Position numbers and translations under genes: made by a program. This document shows, piece after piece, positions 16,379-24,991 of a stretch of DNA of 64,000 nucleotides. Source of the stretch: Clostridiales bacterium (GTDB lineage Bacteria; Bacillota; Desulfotomaculia; Desulfotomaculales; VENG01); NCBI GenBank assembly GCA_016278505.1, contig JADQBQ010000024.1, positions 1-64,000 of the forward strand, given 5' to 3'. Each line of letters opens with the position of its first letter. The stretch's first letter is position 1. Below the pieces are notes generated by a model. That model ran no database searches and was not told where the DNA came from. It was given only the letters and a program-made list of their open reading frames with translations.

Positions 16379-17368
16379 ATGGTCAAAATAGGTATACCCA
16401 GTGCTCTTTTTTATTATGTTTATTATCCAAAGTGGGAGTCATTTTTCCAAGCACTGGATATCGAAGTAATTCCATCCGGCAAGACCACCAAACAGTTGTT
16501 GGATAACGGAGTACGAGAAGCTCTTGCCGACGCTTGTTTACCGGTTAAAGTCTTTTTTGGTCACGCAATATCTCTTAGAGATAAAGTAGATTATTTATTC
16601 GTACCCAGAATAGTGTCGACGAATAAAAAAACTGTTTATTGCCCCAAGTTTCTTGGTATGCCGGACATGATTCGACACGGCTTGCCCGATATGCCACCAT
16701 TAATTGACGTTCGTGTGGACGTTCGCACGCAAAAATTTGCTATTTGGAGAGCTTATGAATTTTTGGGTAACTTTTTGGGGGTCAAAAAAGGCAAGGTTAT
16801 CAGCGCCTTCAGATCAGCTAACCAAGTACACCGCCGTTATAAGGAACTAATGGTAGCGGGGCATCATCCTTTAAGTGCTATGGCCGCCCTTAAAGGTAAC
16901 GTAAATTTGAGCAGTCCTCGACATACAGGGCAGCTCACCTTTGCCTTACTGGGCTACCCGTATAATCTATACGATCCCTTTATAAGCATACAATTGATTG
17001 ACAAGCTGCAAAAAATGGGGATAAATGTTTTAACACCAGAAAATGTCTCTGCAAAGACATTACAAGAAAAGCCTCCAGTACTCCAGAAAGGTTTATTCTG
17101 GACTTTCAGCGAGCAGGTGATGCAGGCAGCAAGACACTTTTTTAGTTCCGGGAAAATTGACGGGGCAATCCATTTAACAGCCTTTGGCTGCGGGCCGGAT
17201 TCCCTATTAAACAACTTTATTGAACGCGAGGCAACTAAGTATCCCCACATTCCCTTGATGACACTTACCATGGATGAGCATGGCGGCGAGGCAGGCATTA
17301 CCACCCGCCTGGAGGCATTTATCGACATGGTACAGAGAAAAAAGAGAGGGGTTCGCAATGCCCAATAA
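16379..17368 (+). CDS. DUF2229 protein A, acyl-CoA dehydratase activase-related
   Basis: DUF2229 protein of 329 aa, related to the C-terminal part of large dehydratase-activase fusion proteins and distantly to 2-hydroxyacyl-CoA dehydratase subunits. Three cysteines lie in conserved-looking blocks: DACLPVK, TVYCPKFLG and AFGCGPDS, the pattern expected for a [4Fe-4S] site. The last block is followed by LTMDEHGGEAGITTRLEAFIDM, shared in form with the next gene (FLDEQTGKAGIATRLEAFVDL). The second ATG (16379) is eight bases from GGAGG and is chosen; the first would be too close. It overlaps the next gene by 11 bases. Substrate and partner are not known. Confidence 0.82.
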   Translation: MVKIGIPSALFYYVYYPKWESFFQALDIEVIPSGKTTKQLLDNGVREALADACLPVKVFFGHAISLRDKVDYLFVPRIVSTNKKTVYCPKFLGMPDMIRHGLPDMPPLIDVRVDVRTQKFAIWRAYEFLGNFLGVKKGKVISAFRSANQVHRRYKELMVAGHHPLSAMAALKGNVNLSSPRHTGQLTFALLGYPYNLYDPFISIQLIDKLQKMGINVLTPENVSAKTLQEKPPVLQKGLFWTFSEQVMQAARHFFSSGKIDGAIHLTAFGCGPDSLLNNFIEREATKYPHIPLMTLTMDEHGGEAGITTRLEAFIDMVQRKKRGVRNAQ

Positions 17369-18470
17369 AGTTATCAACAAAGTTACATTCCCCCATATGG
17401 GTGAGTCTTTCAGAGCATTTAAGATGCTGCTTGAAGATCTGGGCAATGAAGTTATTTTGCCACCTCGTCCCAGCAGGAAAACTTTAGACCTAGGGGTGCA
17501 ATACGCGCCGGAATTTGCCTGTCTTCCTCTTAAAATATTACTTGGAACGTACATGGAAACTGCGCAAAAAGGAGCTAACCTTATTGTTACCAGTGGAGGC
17601 GTGGGGCCTTGCCGTGCCGGGCAGTACGCCCAACTACATAAAGCAATCCTGTCTGAACAAGGTTACGATATGGATATGGTGGTGTTCGAGCCTCCCAAAC
17701 TATACCCTTTAGATTTTATACGTAATGTTAGAAAGTTGAACGTCGCCCGACTGTCGTACCGTGCCGTATATCAGTGTATAAAAAGGAGCTGGCGAAAATT
17801 AAAAGCGCTGGATAGCCTGGAGAAATATACGCATGTCATACGGCCGCGAGAACAGCAAACAGGGGTCACCAGCCGTATTTATAAAGATGTTTTAGCCTGG
17901 ATAGACCAGGCTAATTCCATCAAAGAAATTAAAGAAGCCGAAAATGCCGGTCTGAATGAATTACAAAAAATTCCTCAAGATCAGTATCGCATTATCGTCA
18001 AAGTGGGCCTTGTCGGTGAAATTTATGTTTTATTAGAACCGGCCAGTAACCTAGAGATTGAGGAGACACTGGGCAACTTAGGGGTAGAAGTGGAGAGATC
18101 GATGTTTCTCACCGGCTGGACAGTGGATAACACCATTAAAGAAACAACCGAATTACTTAATGCCAAGGACGCAGCTTCTCCTTATTTACCGGAAATGGTA
18201 GGAGGGCACGGCAGAGACAGTGTGGGACACACAATACTCTATTCCCAAAGAGGTTTCGATGGAGTGATTCAACTAGCACCTTTTACCTGTATTCCTGAAA
18301 TTGTGGCCAAAACGGTTTTAAACACTGTAGGTAAAGAATATAACATGCCCATCCTGACCTTTTTCTTAGACGAACAAACAGGAAAGGCCGGTATAGCAAC
18401 ACGTCTGGAAGCCTTTGTGGACTTAATGAAACGCAAACAGAAATTTAGAACTTCAACCGCTAATTCCTAA
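17358..18470 (+). CDS. DUF2229 protein B, acyl-CoA dehydratase activase-related
   Basis: Second DUF2229-type protein, 370 aa, paralogous in layout to the gene before it. Cysteine blocks: PEFACLPLK, GGVGPCRAGQ and APFTCIPE, again three candidate iron-sulfur ligands, then FLDEQTGKAGIATRLEAFVDL near the end. A central insert of about 100 residues is helical and charged. The ATG at 17358 follows GAGAGGGGTTCGCA; the frame is open 28 codons further upstream but without a ribosome site. The 11-base overlap with gene A suggests translational coupling and a heterodimer. Together with the activase downstream it looks like a split version of the single large fusion found in other bacteria. Confidence 0.82.
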   Translation: MPNKVINKVTFPHMGESFRAFKMLLEDLGNEVILPPRPSRKTLDLGVQYAPEFACLPLKILLGTYMETAQKGANLIVTSGGVGPCRAGQYAQLHKAILSEQGYDMDMVVFEPPKLYPLDFIRNVRKLNVARLSYRAVYQCIKRSWRKLKALDSLEKYTHVIRPREQQTGVTSRIYKDVLAWIDQANSIKEIKEAENAGLNELQKIPQDQYRIIVKVGLVGEIYVLLEPASNLEIEETLGNLGVEVERSMFLTGWTVDNTIKETTELLNAKDAASPYLPEMVGGHGRDSVGHTILYSQRGFDGVIQLAPFTCIPEIVAKTVLNTVGKEYNMPILTFFLDEQTGKAGIATRLEAFVDLMKRKQKFRTSTANS

Positions 18471-18492
18471 AACGAAGCAGGAAGTGACAGCT

Positions 18493-19458
18493 ATGAAAGG
18501 GTACCTCGGAATTGACGTCGGTTCTGTAAGTACAAATATTGTAATTATAGACGCCCATAACAGAGTACTTAAAGGTTTATACCTTCGGACACGTGGACGC
18601 CCCTTGGAAACAATAAAGCAAGGATTACAGCAAATATCTGATTCATTACCACCTAATTTGACTGTCTGTGGTACGGGAACAACAGGCAGCGGCCGTCATC
18701 TTGCAGGGGTTATGATTGGTGCCGATGTCATAAAAAATGAGATAACTGCCCACGCGGTGGCCGCCTCTACAGTTGTTCCAGACGTGCAAACAGTGATGGA
18801 AATTGGAGGCCAAGACTCTAAAATAATAATTTTACGGCAAGGTGTCGTAACTGACTTCGCCATGAATACCGTGTGCGCTGCCGGGACAGGCTCATTCTTA
18901 GATCAACAGGCTTCCCGGCTTAATATTGACATAACGGATTTTGGCACGTTGGCACTCCAATCGTCAAATTCCGTTCGTATCGCGGGACGGTGTACGGTGT
19001 TTGCTGAATCAGATATGATCCACAAACAACAAATGGGCCACAACCTTTCTGATATTACAAACGGCCTGTGTGAGGCACTGGTGCGTAACTATCTAAACAA
19101 TGTGGGCAAGGGAAAAGAAATACTGGCTCCAATCATGTTCCAGGGCGGGGTAGCCGCGAACACCGGCATCAGAGCCGCTTTCAACAAAGCACTACACATG
19201 GAAGTAGTGGTCCCGGAACATTATCATATCATGGGTGGCATTGGGGCCGCCCAACTAGCCAAGGAAGAAATTGAGCTAACCAAAAAAACTACCCGGTTTA
19301 AGGGCTTTAATATAACATCCCTTGATTACAAAACCAGTAGCTTTGAATGTGATGGATGCCCAAATGCTTGCGAAATTGCCGAAATTCTTGAAAACGGTAA
19401 GGTCATTGGGCGATGGGGCTCTCGCTGCAACCGTTGGGATATACTTGAGGTGGAATAA
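18493..19458 (+). CDS. CoA-substrate-specific enzyme activase (BadF/BadG/HgdC family ATPase)
   Basis: ASKHA-fold ATPase that, in the known family members, uses ATP hydrolysis to push one electron from a bridging [4Fe-4S] cluster into a 2-hydroxyacyl-CoA dehydratase or benzoyl-CoA reductase. Length 321 aa. Nucleotide-binding motifs: GIDVGSVSTN, GGQDSK and FQGGVAANTG. The two cysteines that hold the dimer-interface cluster are present in NTVCAAGTGSF and AGRCTVFAESD. An extra Cys-rich tail (ECDGCPNACE, SRCNRWD) may bind another cluster. ATG at 18493 is chosen over the GTG at 18484, which is too close to AGGA. It follows DUF2229 protein B by 22 bases. Its true partner is probably the DUF2229 pair, since no classical dehydratase subunits are present. 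Confidence 0.9.
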   Translation: MKGYLGIDVGSVSTNIVIIDAHNRVLKGLYLRTRGRPLETIKQGLQQISDSLPPNLTVCGTGTTGSGRHLAGVMIGADVIKNEITAHAVAASTVVPDVQTVMEIGGQDSKIIILRQGVVTDFAMNTVCAAGTGSFLDQQASRLNIDITDFGTLALQSSNSVRIAGRCTVFAESDMIHKQQMGHNLSDITNGLCEALVRNYLNNVGKGKEILAPIMFQGGVAANTGIRAAFNKALHMEVVVPEHYHIMGGIGAAQLAKEEIELTKKTTRFKGFNITSLDYKTSSFECDGCPNACEIAEILENGKVIGRWGSRCNRWDILEVE

Positions 19459-19665
19459 ATGAATCCGGAAGTTAAATTTATCATTGGAACAGTAACTCAA
19501 ATCTTCTTTCTACTTTTCATGATCGGGTCAGGGATTTGGGTAGCTATTGATGCGCGAAAACATGGAAAGCCTGCTAAGGAATACATAACCTGGGGCGTTT
19601 TTTCAGGTTGGTTTGTATTTCTGGGACTGATAGTTTACCTACTTTGGCGTAAGCGCTTTTTTTAA
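19459..19665 (+). CDS. Small membrane protein with two transmembrane helices
   Basis: Protein of 68 aa with two predicted membrane segments, about residues 8-28 (IIGTVTQIFFLLFMIGSGIWV) and 45-62 (WGVFSGWFVFLGLIVYLL), joined by a basic loop (DARKHGKPAKEY). Its ATG directly follows the activase stop codon (TAA-ATG), so it is translated with that gene, and the operon ends at a terminator just after it. Unknown function; it might hold the activase complex at the membrane or couple it to an electron donor, but nothing in the sequence shows this. Not a frame shadow, because the opposite strand has no gene. Confidence 0.7.
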   Translation: MNPEVKFIIGTVTQIFFLLFMIGSGIWVAIDARKHGKPAKEYITWGVFSGWFVFLGLIVYLLWRKRFF

Positions 19666-19667
19666 CC

Positions 19668-19701
19668 GACATAAAAAAACCCTAACGGGTTTTTTTATGT
19701 C
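19668..19701 (+). terminator. Terminator after the activase operon
   Basis: GACATAAAAAAACCC and GGGTTTTTTTATGTC form a perfect 15-base stem with a short CTAAC-type loop. It starts two bases after the stop of the two-TM gene. The rest of the 321-base gap to the next gene holds two TGTAAACA copies near 19705-19723 and a sigma-54 promoter at 19899. Confidence 0.9.
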
Positions 19702-19898
19702 TACTTGTAAACAAATGTAAACATCCATTATCTATTCCTTTATCCCTGTAATAAGAAACAGCCGGGATTTGGCATTGTTTCATTGTGTATACTATTAAAA
19801 TCAGAAAAAAACGCAAACAGGGGTATACTCTACTTGCTATAAAATGAATTTTATGAAATTTAGCACTTATTTAAATTTCAACACACATTCACAATTTC

Positions 19899-19914
19899 TG
19901 GTACAAAAATTGCG
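19899..19914 (+). promoter_or_regulatory. Sigma-54 (-24/-12) promoter of the methylmalonyl-CoA mutase operon
   Basis: TGGTACAAAAATTGCG has GG and GC exactly ten bases apart and a TTGC -12 box. It lies 73 bases before the GTG start of the adenosyltransferase gene. A TTTATCCCTGTAAT stretch about 145 bases upstream is loosely like the reverse complement of the motif at 9995 and 12393. Confidence 0.8.
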
Positions 19915-19986
19915 TGAGAATTATAAATATGATGACATTTCTTAAAATTTTTATTTCTCAAAATTATCTTCAAGGGAGGTGTCTCC

Positions 19987-20526
19987 GTGTCGCGTCCCCG
20001 TATAAAACAAGGTATGGTTCAGGTCTATACCGGTAATGGTAAAGGAAAAACCACCGCCTCATTGGGTCTGGCTCTGCGGGCAATCGGTCACGGCTATAAA
20101 GTATTCATGCTCCAATTTATGAAAGGGAGCAAGGACTATGGAGAATTACAAACTGCAGAAAAATACTTACCTAATTTTATTATTATGCAAAGCGGCCTGG
20201 GAACATTTGTAAGCAAAGAAAACCCTTCCCAGCATGACCTAGACATGGCTCACCAAGGATTTAAAACAGCTCAAAAAGTAGTTAATGAGGGGCATTATGA
20301 TCTTGTAATTTTGGACGAAATAAATATAGCCATGGATTTTAACCTGATACCCATCCAAGATGTGCTTGAATTAGTAAACACTAAACCGCCACATGTGGAA
20401 TTAATTTTCACCGGACGGTCAGCGCCGGAAGCCATTAGAGAAGCTGCTGATTTGATTAGTGAAATGACATTGGTGAAACACCCCTATTATCTTGGGATCG
20501 AAGCCAGACAAGGAATTGAATTTTAG
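19987..20526 (+). CDS. cobO: Cob(I)alamin adenosyltransferase (CobA/CobO/BtuR type)
   Basis: Transfers adenosyl from ATP to cob(I)alamin to make adenosylcobalamin. Length 179 aa; the modified P-loop GNGKGKTT is at residues 16-23, with VILDEIN as the Walker B-like block and LIFTGRSAPEAIREAADLISEM near the end, all typical of the CobA/BtuR family. The GTG start lies six bases after AGGGAGGT. As first gene of the unit with MeaB and methylmalonyl-CoA mutase, it probably supplies or repairs the mutase cofactor on site. The cob cluster at 34-39 kb has no adenosyltransferase of its own, so this gene may also serve de novo synthesis. Confidence 0.93.
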   Translation: MSRPRIKQGMVQVYTGNGKGKTTASLGLALRAIGHGYKVFMLQFMKGSKDYGELQTAEKYLPNFIIMQSGLGTFVSKENPSQHDLDMAHQGFKTAQKVVNEGHYDLVILDEINIAMDFNLIPIQDVLELVNTKPPHVELIFTGRSAPEAIREAADLISEMTLVKHPYYLGIEARQGIEF

Positions 20527-20564
20527 TAAGGACTTGAGCTTAAATAAAGGAAGTGAAACTCCAG

Positions 20565-21506
20565 ATGATCGACATTGACAAGCTGTTGGCCGGAGATCGA
20601 CGGATGGCAGCGAGGGCAATCAGTATGATTGAGGATGAAGATGAGGACAGACAAAAACTTTTGTCTGAACTTTTTCCACATACCGGTAATGTCCTTACTA
20701 TTGGCATCACTGGATCTCCCGGAGCTGGAAAAAGTTCATTGACTGATGCTCTTACCAGACAGGCAAGACAGCAGGACCTAAAGGTAGGTATAATTGCTGT
20801 AGATCCCACCTCCCCCATTTCAGGCGGGGCACTTTTGGGTGACAGAATAAGAATGCAAGAGCATGCACTTGACCGCGGGGTATTCATACGCAGTATGGGC
20901 ACCAGGGGCTGCCTGGGAGGCTTAGCCAGAGCTACAAAAGATGCCGTTAAAGTACTGGATGCCTTTGGCTGCAATATTATTTTCATTGAGACAGTGGGCG
21001 TGGGTCAGAGTGAATTAGATATAATGCATTATGCTGACACAACTCTGGTAGTACTCACCCCGGGTGCCGGTGACCATGTACAAACTATTAAAGCAGGCAT
21101 CATGGAGATTGCTAATATTTTTGTTATCAATAAAGCTGACCTGGGTAATACCGGCAAAATGATTACCGACATTGAGCAAATGCTTGACATGAGCTCTCAC
21201 CATAACGGTTGGCGCCCTCCCATCATCAAAACAGTGACTACGGAAGAAAAAGGATTACCCGAATTGTGGAATATGATTTTAACCCACAAAGAGTACAATG
21301 AAACATCCGGTGCACAAAAAGAAAATGAGCGTAAAAGAGTTCAACAGGAAGTTCAAGAACTTTTAGAGGAAAAAATTCAAAACCAATTAAAATTAAAGTT
21401 ATCTTCCAACGGAAACATGTGGAAATTGGTGGAAAGTATTGTTGAACGCAATATGGATCCCTATGCTGCAGCAAATAAACTATTAAAAGAATTCTTATCT
21501 ATTTAA
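20565..21506 (+). CDS. meaB: Methylmalonyl-CoA mutase-associated GTPase MeaB
   Basis: G3E-family GTPase that protects methylmalonyl-CoA mutase and gates cofactor loading. Walker [10 protein letters not shown] lies around residues 50-57; later blocks are [19 protein letters not shown], the switch region ETVGVGQSE and the NKAD base-specificity motif. A helical C-terminal dimerisation arm follows ([20 protein letters not shown]). The ATG at 20565 is chosen; the in-frame GTG at 20553 sits only one base from GGA. Length 313 aa. It lies between the adenosyltransferase (38 bases) and the mutase (22 bases), the standard order. Confidence 0.94.
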   Translation: MIDIDKLLAGDRRMAARAISMIEDEDEDRQKLLSELFPHTGNVLTIGITGSPGAGKSSLTDALTRQARQQDLKVGIIAVDPTSPISGGALLGDRIRMQEHALDRGVFIRSMGTRGCLGGLARATKDAVKVLDAFGCNIIFIETVGVGQSELDIMHYADTTLVVLTPGAGDHVQTIKAGIMEIANIFVINKADLGNTGKMITDIEQMLDMSSHHNGWRPPIIKTVTTEEKGLPELWNMILTHKEYNETSGAQKENERKRVQQEVQELLEEKIQNQLKLKLSSNGNMWKLVESIVERNMDPYAAANKLLKEFLSI

Positions 21507-21528
21507 TTTTTCGAAAGGAGTCTTCTCT

Positions 21529-23193
21529 ATGTCCAGTGATAAGTTAAAAGAAATTAAACAAGGGAAAGAGAACTGGCTTGAAAAAAGATCGCAAATGAAA
21601 GACCGTGATTTTAAGTTTGAAACTGTATCCGGCTTACCGGTGAATGATATTTACACGCCGGAAGACATAAAGGACCTGGACTACATGAAAGACTTGGGTT
21701 TTCCCGGCCAATACCCGTACACCCGTGGAGTTCAGTCTAATATGTACCGCGGGCGCCTGTGGACAATGCGCCAGTTTGCCGGTTTCGGTACCGCACGGGA
21801 ATCCAACGAACGTTTCAAATTTCTTCTCAACCGGGGTCAAACGGGTCTCAGTGTAGCCTTTGATATGCCTACAATTATGGGGTACGACAGCGATCACCCC
21901 AGGTCCCTGGGCGAAGTAGGTAGGGTCGGTGTAGCCATAGACAGCCTTGCCGATATGGAGACTTTATTTGACGGTATACCCTTAGAACAAGTCAGTACAT
22001 CCATGACCACCAACGCACCCGCATCAATTTTATGGTGCATGTATATTGCTACCGGAGAAAAACAAGGCGTTGCTTCGGAGAAATTAAGGGGCACTATTCA
22101 AAACGACATCTTAAAAGAATACATTGCCCAAAAATCCTGGATTTTCCCACCTAAACCCTCCATGCGTTTAATTACCGATATTTTTAAGTATGCCAAGCAA
22201 TACGTGCCCAAGTGGAATAGTGTAAGCATCAGTGGCTACCACATCCGTGAAGCCGGTTCTACGGCTGTACAGGAACTGGCCTTTACCCTTGCCGACGGTT
22301 TCGCTTACGTAGAGGCAGGAATGGAAGTGGGACTTGACGTTGACGACTTTGCACCAAGACTTTCATTCTTCTTTAATTCACATAATGATTTCTTTGAGGA
22401 AATCGCTAAGTACAGGGCCGCCAGAAGAATTTGGGCCCGCCGCATGAAGGAAAAATATGGAGCCAAAGATCCTAAATCCTTACTTTGCCGCTTTCACACT
22501 CAGACGGCAGGATGCAGCCTTACGGCCCAACAGCCGGAAAACAATATTGTCCGTACAGCATTCCAGGCTTTAGCAGCGGTCTTAGGTGGCACCCAATCAC
22601 TGCACACTAACTCTATGGATGAAGTACTGGCCCTGCCAACAGAAAAATCAGTACAAATAGCTCTGCGTACACAACAACTGATTGCCTACGAAACAGGCGC
22701 TGCTAACGTGATGGACCCTCTGGCCGGCTCCTACTATATTGAATCTCTTACCGATAAGATGGAAGCAGAGGCGGAAAAATATTTTGAAGAAATTGAAAGG
22801 CGCGGCGGGGTGCTTGCTTCCATAGATCAAAATTACTTCCAGCAAGAAATAGCAGATGCCGCTTACAGATTCCAGAAAGACGTGGATAAGAAAGAGAAAA
22901 TTGTGGTCGGTGTAAATGAGTTTGTTGATGAAGACGAGGAACTGGATATTGAATTACTCAAAATTGATCCGGAACTAGAGCAGGCCCAGGTAGACCACCT
23001 TAAAGAGCTTCGCAGTAAACGTGATAATAATCGTGTTAATGATACTCTTGATGCACTCAAGAAAGCGGCTTCCGGTCCGGATAACCTTATCCCGTATATC
23101 CTTGACTGTGTTCGTGCCTATACTACTCAGGGTGAAATTATAGACACTATGCGGGAAGTATTTGGTGAGTACAAAGAGAAACCGACGTTTTAG
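21529..23193 (+). CDS. Methylmalonyl-CoA mutase, large catalytic chain
   Basis: The substrate-binding TIM barrel of methylmalonyl-CoA mutase, 554 aa, without the B12 domain, which is encoded by the next gene. Family blocks: [28 protein letters not shown] near residue 65, [43 protein letters not shown], and [25 protein letters not shown]. Split two-protein mutases of this size occur in archaea and anaerobic Firmicutes. The ATG follows AAAGGAG. It interconverts methylmalonyl-CoA and succinyl-CoA in propionate, odd-chain or branched-chain metabolism. No epimerase or methylmalonyl-CoA decarboxylase/transcarboxylase gene is in the window. The related isobutyryl- or ethylmalonyl-CoA mutases are less likely but not excluded. 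Confidence 0.93.
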   Translation: MSSDKLKEIKQGKENWLEKRSQMKDRDFKFETVSGLPVNDIYTPEDIKDLDYMKDLGFPGQYPYTRGVQSNMYRGRLWTMRQFAGFGTARESNERFKFLLNRGQTGLSVAFDMPTIMGYDSDHPRSLGEVGRVGVAIDSLADMETLFDGIPLEQVSTSMTTNAPASILWCMYIATGEKQGVASEKLRGTIQNDILKEYIAQKSWIFPPKPSMRLITDIFKYAKQYVPKWNSVSISGYHIREAGSTAVQELAFTLADGFAYVEAGMEVGLDVDDFAPRLSFFFNSHNDFFEEIAKYRAARRIWARRMKEKYGAKDPKSLLCRFHTQTAGCSLTAQQPENNIVRTAFQALAAVLGGTQSLHTNSMDEVLALPTEKSVQIALRTQQLIAYETGAANVMDPLAGSYYIESLTDKMEAEAEKYFEEIERRGGVLASIDQNYFQQEIADAAYRFQKDVDKKEKIVVGVNEFVDEDEELDIELLKIDPELEQAQVDHLKELRSKRDNNRVNDTLDALKKAASGPDNLIPYILDCVRAYTTQGEIIDTMREVFGEYKEKPTF

Positions 23194-23245
23194 TAGTTAG
23201 GTGTTAGTTGGTTAGTTGGTTAGGCGTTAGGGGTTAGTTATAATT
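23193..23245. repeat. Short GTTAG-type repeats between the two mutase genes
   Basis: The 79-base spacer between the mutase chains begins with about 45 bases of G and T-rich repeats built from GTTAG, GTTAGTTG and GGTTAG. It is non-coding and looks like slippage-generated sequence. It may vary in length between strains. Confidence 0.6.
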
Positions 23246-23272
23246 AAATGCATGTAAAGGAGGATAAAATAT

Positions 23273-23665
23273 ATGGCCAGGAAAATTAGAGTTTTAGTGG
23301 CTAAGCCCGGACTGGACGGCCATGACCGTGGCGCACGGGTTATTGCCCGCGGTCTCAGGGACGCCGGTATGGAAGTAGTCTATACGGGACTGCACCAAAC
23401 TCCCGAACAAGTAGTGGAGGCCGCGATTCAGGAAGACGTAGATGTAGTTGGATTAAGTATTTTAAGCGGTGCACACATGACTCTGTTCCCCAAAATATGT
23501 GAATTACTTCGAGAAAATGACTCAGAAGATATAAAGGTAATCGGTGGTGGAACCATGCCCGAAGAAGACGTGAAAGAATTGGTGGAAAAAGGTTGGGCAG
23601 CACAAATATTTACCCCGGGCGCCACTCTAGAACAAATTGCCAAGTGGATATACGATAACGTTTAA
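23273..23665 (+). CDS. Methylmalonyl-CoA mutase, B12-binding subunit
   Basis: Stand-alone cobalamin-binding domain, 130 aa. The signature D-x-H-x-x-G reads DGHDRG (Asp15, His17, Gly20); His17 would replace the lower axial base of the cofactor. The following SILSGAH and GGGTMP blocks complete the nucleotide-loop pocket. Ribosome site AAAGGAGG. It forms the active mutase with the 554-aa chain before it. The operon ends at the strong terminator directly after this gene. Confidence 0.94.
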   Translation: MARKIRVLVAKPGLDGHDRGARVIARGLRDAGMEVVYTGLHQTPEQVVEAAIQEDVDVVGLSILSGAHMTLFPKICELLRENDSEDIKVIGGGTMPEEDVKELVEKGWAAQIFTPGATLEQIAKWIYDNV

Positions 23666-23666
23666 T

Positions 23667-23710
23667 AAAAAAGAGCGCGCTAAATCAATTACCTTAGCGC
23701 GCTCTTTTTT
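23667..23710 (+). terminator. Terminator of the mutase operon
   Basis: A 17-base stem with GAGCGCGCTAA and TTAGCGCGCTC at its core, between an A6 run and a T6 run. Its core and loop are nearly the same as the terminator at 31451-31495. Confidence 0.9.
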
Positions 23711-23724
23711 AAATACTTTAGTAA

Positions 23725-23769
23725 AAAAACTAAAACAACTGCCTTAAAAAAGCAGTTGTTTTAGTTTTT
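23725..23769 (-). terminator. Terminator of the cysteine-desulfurase-like gene
   Basis: An 18-base perfect stem with ACAACTGC and GCAGTTGT at its core, beginning at the stop codon of the minus-strand gene and followed by a T7 run on that strand. Confidence 0.88.
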
Positions 23770-24937
23770 AGCATCCACATCCTTCCGATTTAGGTAAATC
23801 AGACTTTGATATTTCATCCAGCGCGTTTAATGCGCTATCCACTTCTTCCGCAGTGTTAAAATATGACCAACTGAATCTTACTAACTTTTTGTCAAAGGTA
23901 CCTAGTGTTCGGTGAGCATCAGGAGCACAATGCAGTCCCGCCCTGGCAGCAATGCTGTATTGTTTATCCAAAGCCCCTCCCACATCAACAGAATCTTTTC
24001 CCTTTAGGGCAAAAGATACTACCGCCGCTTGTTTGCCGGCATCCCTGGGCCCGTAAATTGTTAACCCTTTAATCTGCCCAGCGCCTTGTAAAAACCTTGT
24101 TGCTAATTCCATCTCGTGTCTTTTTATCTCTGCTAATCCAGTATTTAATAGCCACTTTATACCGGCATTCAAACCGGCAATTCCCACAGTATTCAAAGTA
24201 CCACTTTCATATTTTTCCGGCAACACCTCAGGCTGTCCGGGAGTATCAGAATAGGACCCGGTTCCCCCCTCGCGCAATGTATCAAGCTTGACGTTACTGC
24301 CCAATAAAAGCACTCCGGTACCCGGCGGTCCCATCAATCCTTTGTGTCCCGGCACAGCCAGTAAATCAATATGCATAAGTTCCATATCAATATTAAATAC
24401 GCCGGCCGTTTGCGCGGCATCCACAATCAAGGTGATGCCCCTTTGCTTAGCTATTTTACCGATTTCACTTATTGGCATTAGCGTACCTGCTACATTAGAT
24501 GCGTGTAGTATCACTATCGCCTTTGTATCTTCCTGTAGAGCGCTTTCCAGCTGTTTAAGATCAAAACTGCCATCCATGCCACAGGAAACTTTTGTAACAT
24601 TTACTCCTTGTTGAGATAATACATGTAAGGGGCGGGTAACCGAATTATGTTCCATAGAACTGGTTACCACGTGATTACCGGGCTTTATTAACCCCTTTAT
24701 GGCCATGTTCAAAGCATCAGTCGCATTTAGCGTAAATATTACTCTATCCGGTTTATTTAATTTAAACATTGTGCTCAAGAGCTCCCGGGTTTCTTCCACT
24801 ATTTCATTTGCCGCCATGGACATTTTATGTCCTGACCTACCTGGGTTAGCACCGTTTTCGCGCAAGTATTTCTGCATGGATTCAAGCACCCCTAATGGTT
24901 TAGGCCACGACGTGGCTGCGTTATCAAAATAAATCAC
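23768..24937 (-). CDS. Aminotransferase class V, cysteine desulfurase family protein
   Basis: PLP enzyme of 389 aa related to SufS/selenocysteine lyase. PLP Lys199 lies in VPGHKGLMG, the Asp of IVDAAQTAG binds the pyridine nitrogen, and the SufS-like catalytic Cys is present in ARAGLHCAPDAH. The extreme C-terminus ends in EGCGC, an unusual Cys-rich tail. The start is a GTG seven bases after GGAGGT; an upstream GTG overlaps the ribosome site. It follows the RACo-like gene by 54 bases. Cysteine desulfurase or selenocysteine lyase activity is likely, but without isc/suf scaffold genes nearby the acceptor is unclear. The next-door mnmH at 55 kb shows the cell uses selenium in tRNA. Confidence 0.85.
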   Translation of the reverse strand: MIYFDNAATSWPKPLGVLESMQKYLRENGANPGRSGHKMSMAANEIVEETRELLSTMFKLNKPDRVIFTLNATDALNMAIKGLIKPGNHVVTSSMEHNSVTRPLHVLSQQGVNVTKVSCGMDGSFDLKQLESALQEDTKAIVILHASNVAGTLMPISEIGKIAKQRGITLIVDAAQTAGVFNIDMELMHIDLLAVPGHKGLMGPPGTGVLLLGSNVKLDTLREGGTGSYSDTPGQPEVLPEKYESGTLNTVGIAGLNAGIKWLLNTGLAEIKRHEMELATRFLQGAGQIKGLTIYGPRDAGKQAAVVSFALKGKDSVDVGGALDKQYSIAARAGLHCAPDAHRTLGTFDKKLVRFSWSYFNTAEEVDSALNALDEISKSDLPKSEGCGC

Positions 24938-24991
24938 CGCCAGCACCTCCGTTCAATTACTATTTGGCACTGCGGCAAGGTTTATACAAAA

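Noticed and set aside
17207-17554. Minus-strand open frame opposite the DUF2229 genes
   Set aside because: Shadow of two strongly supported coding regions on the other strand.
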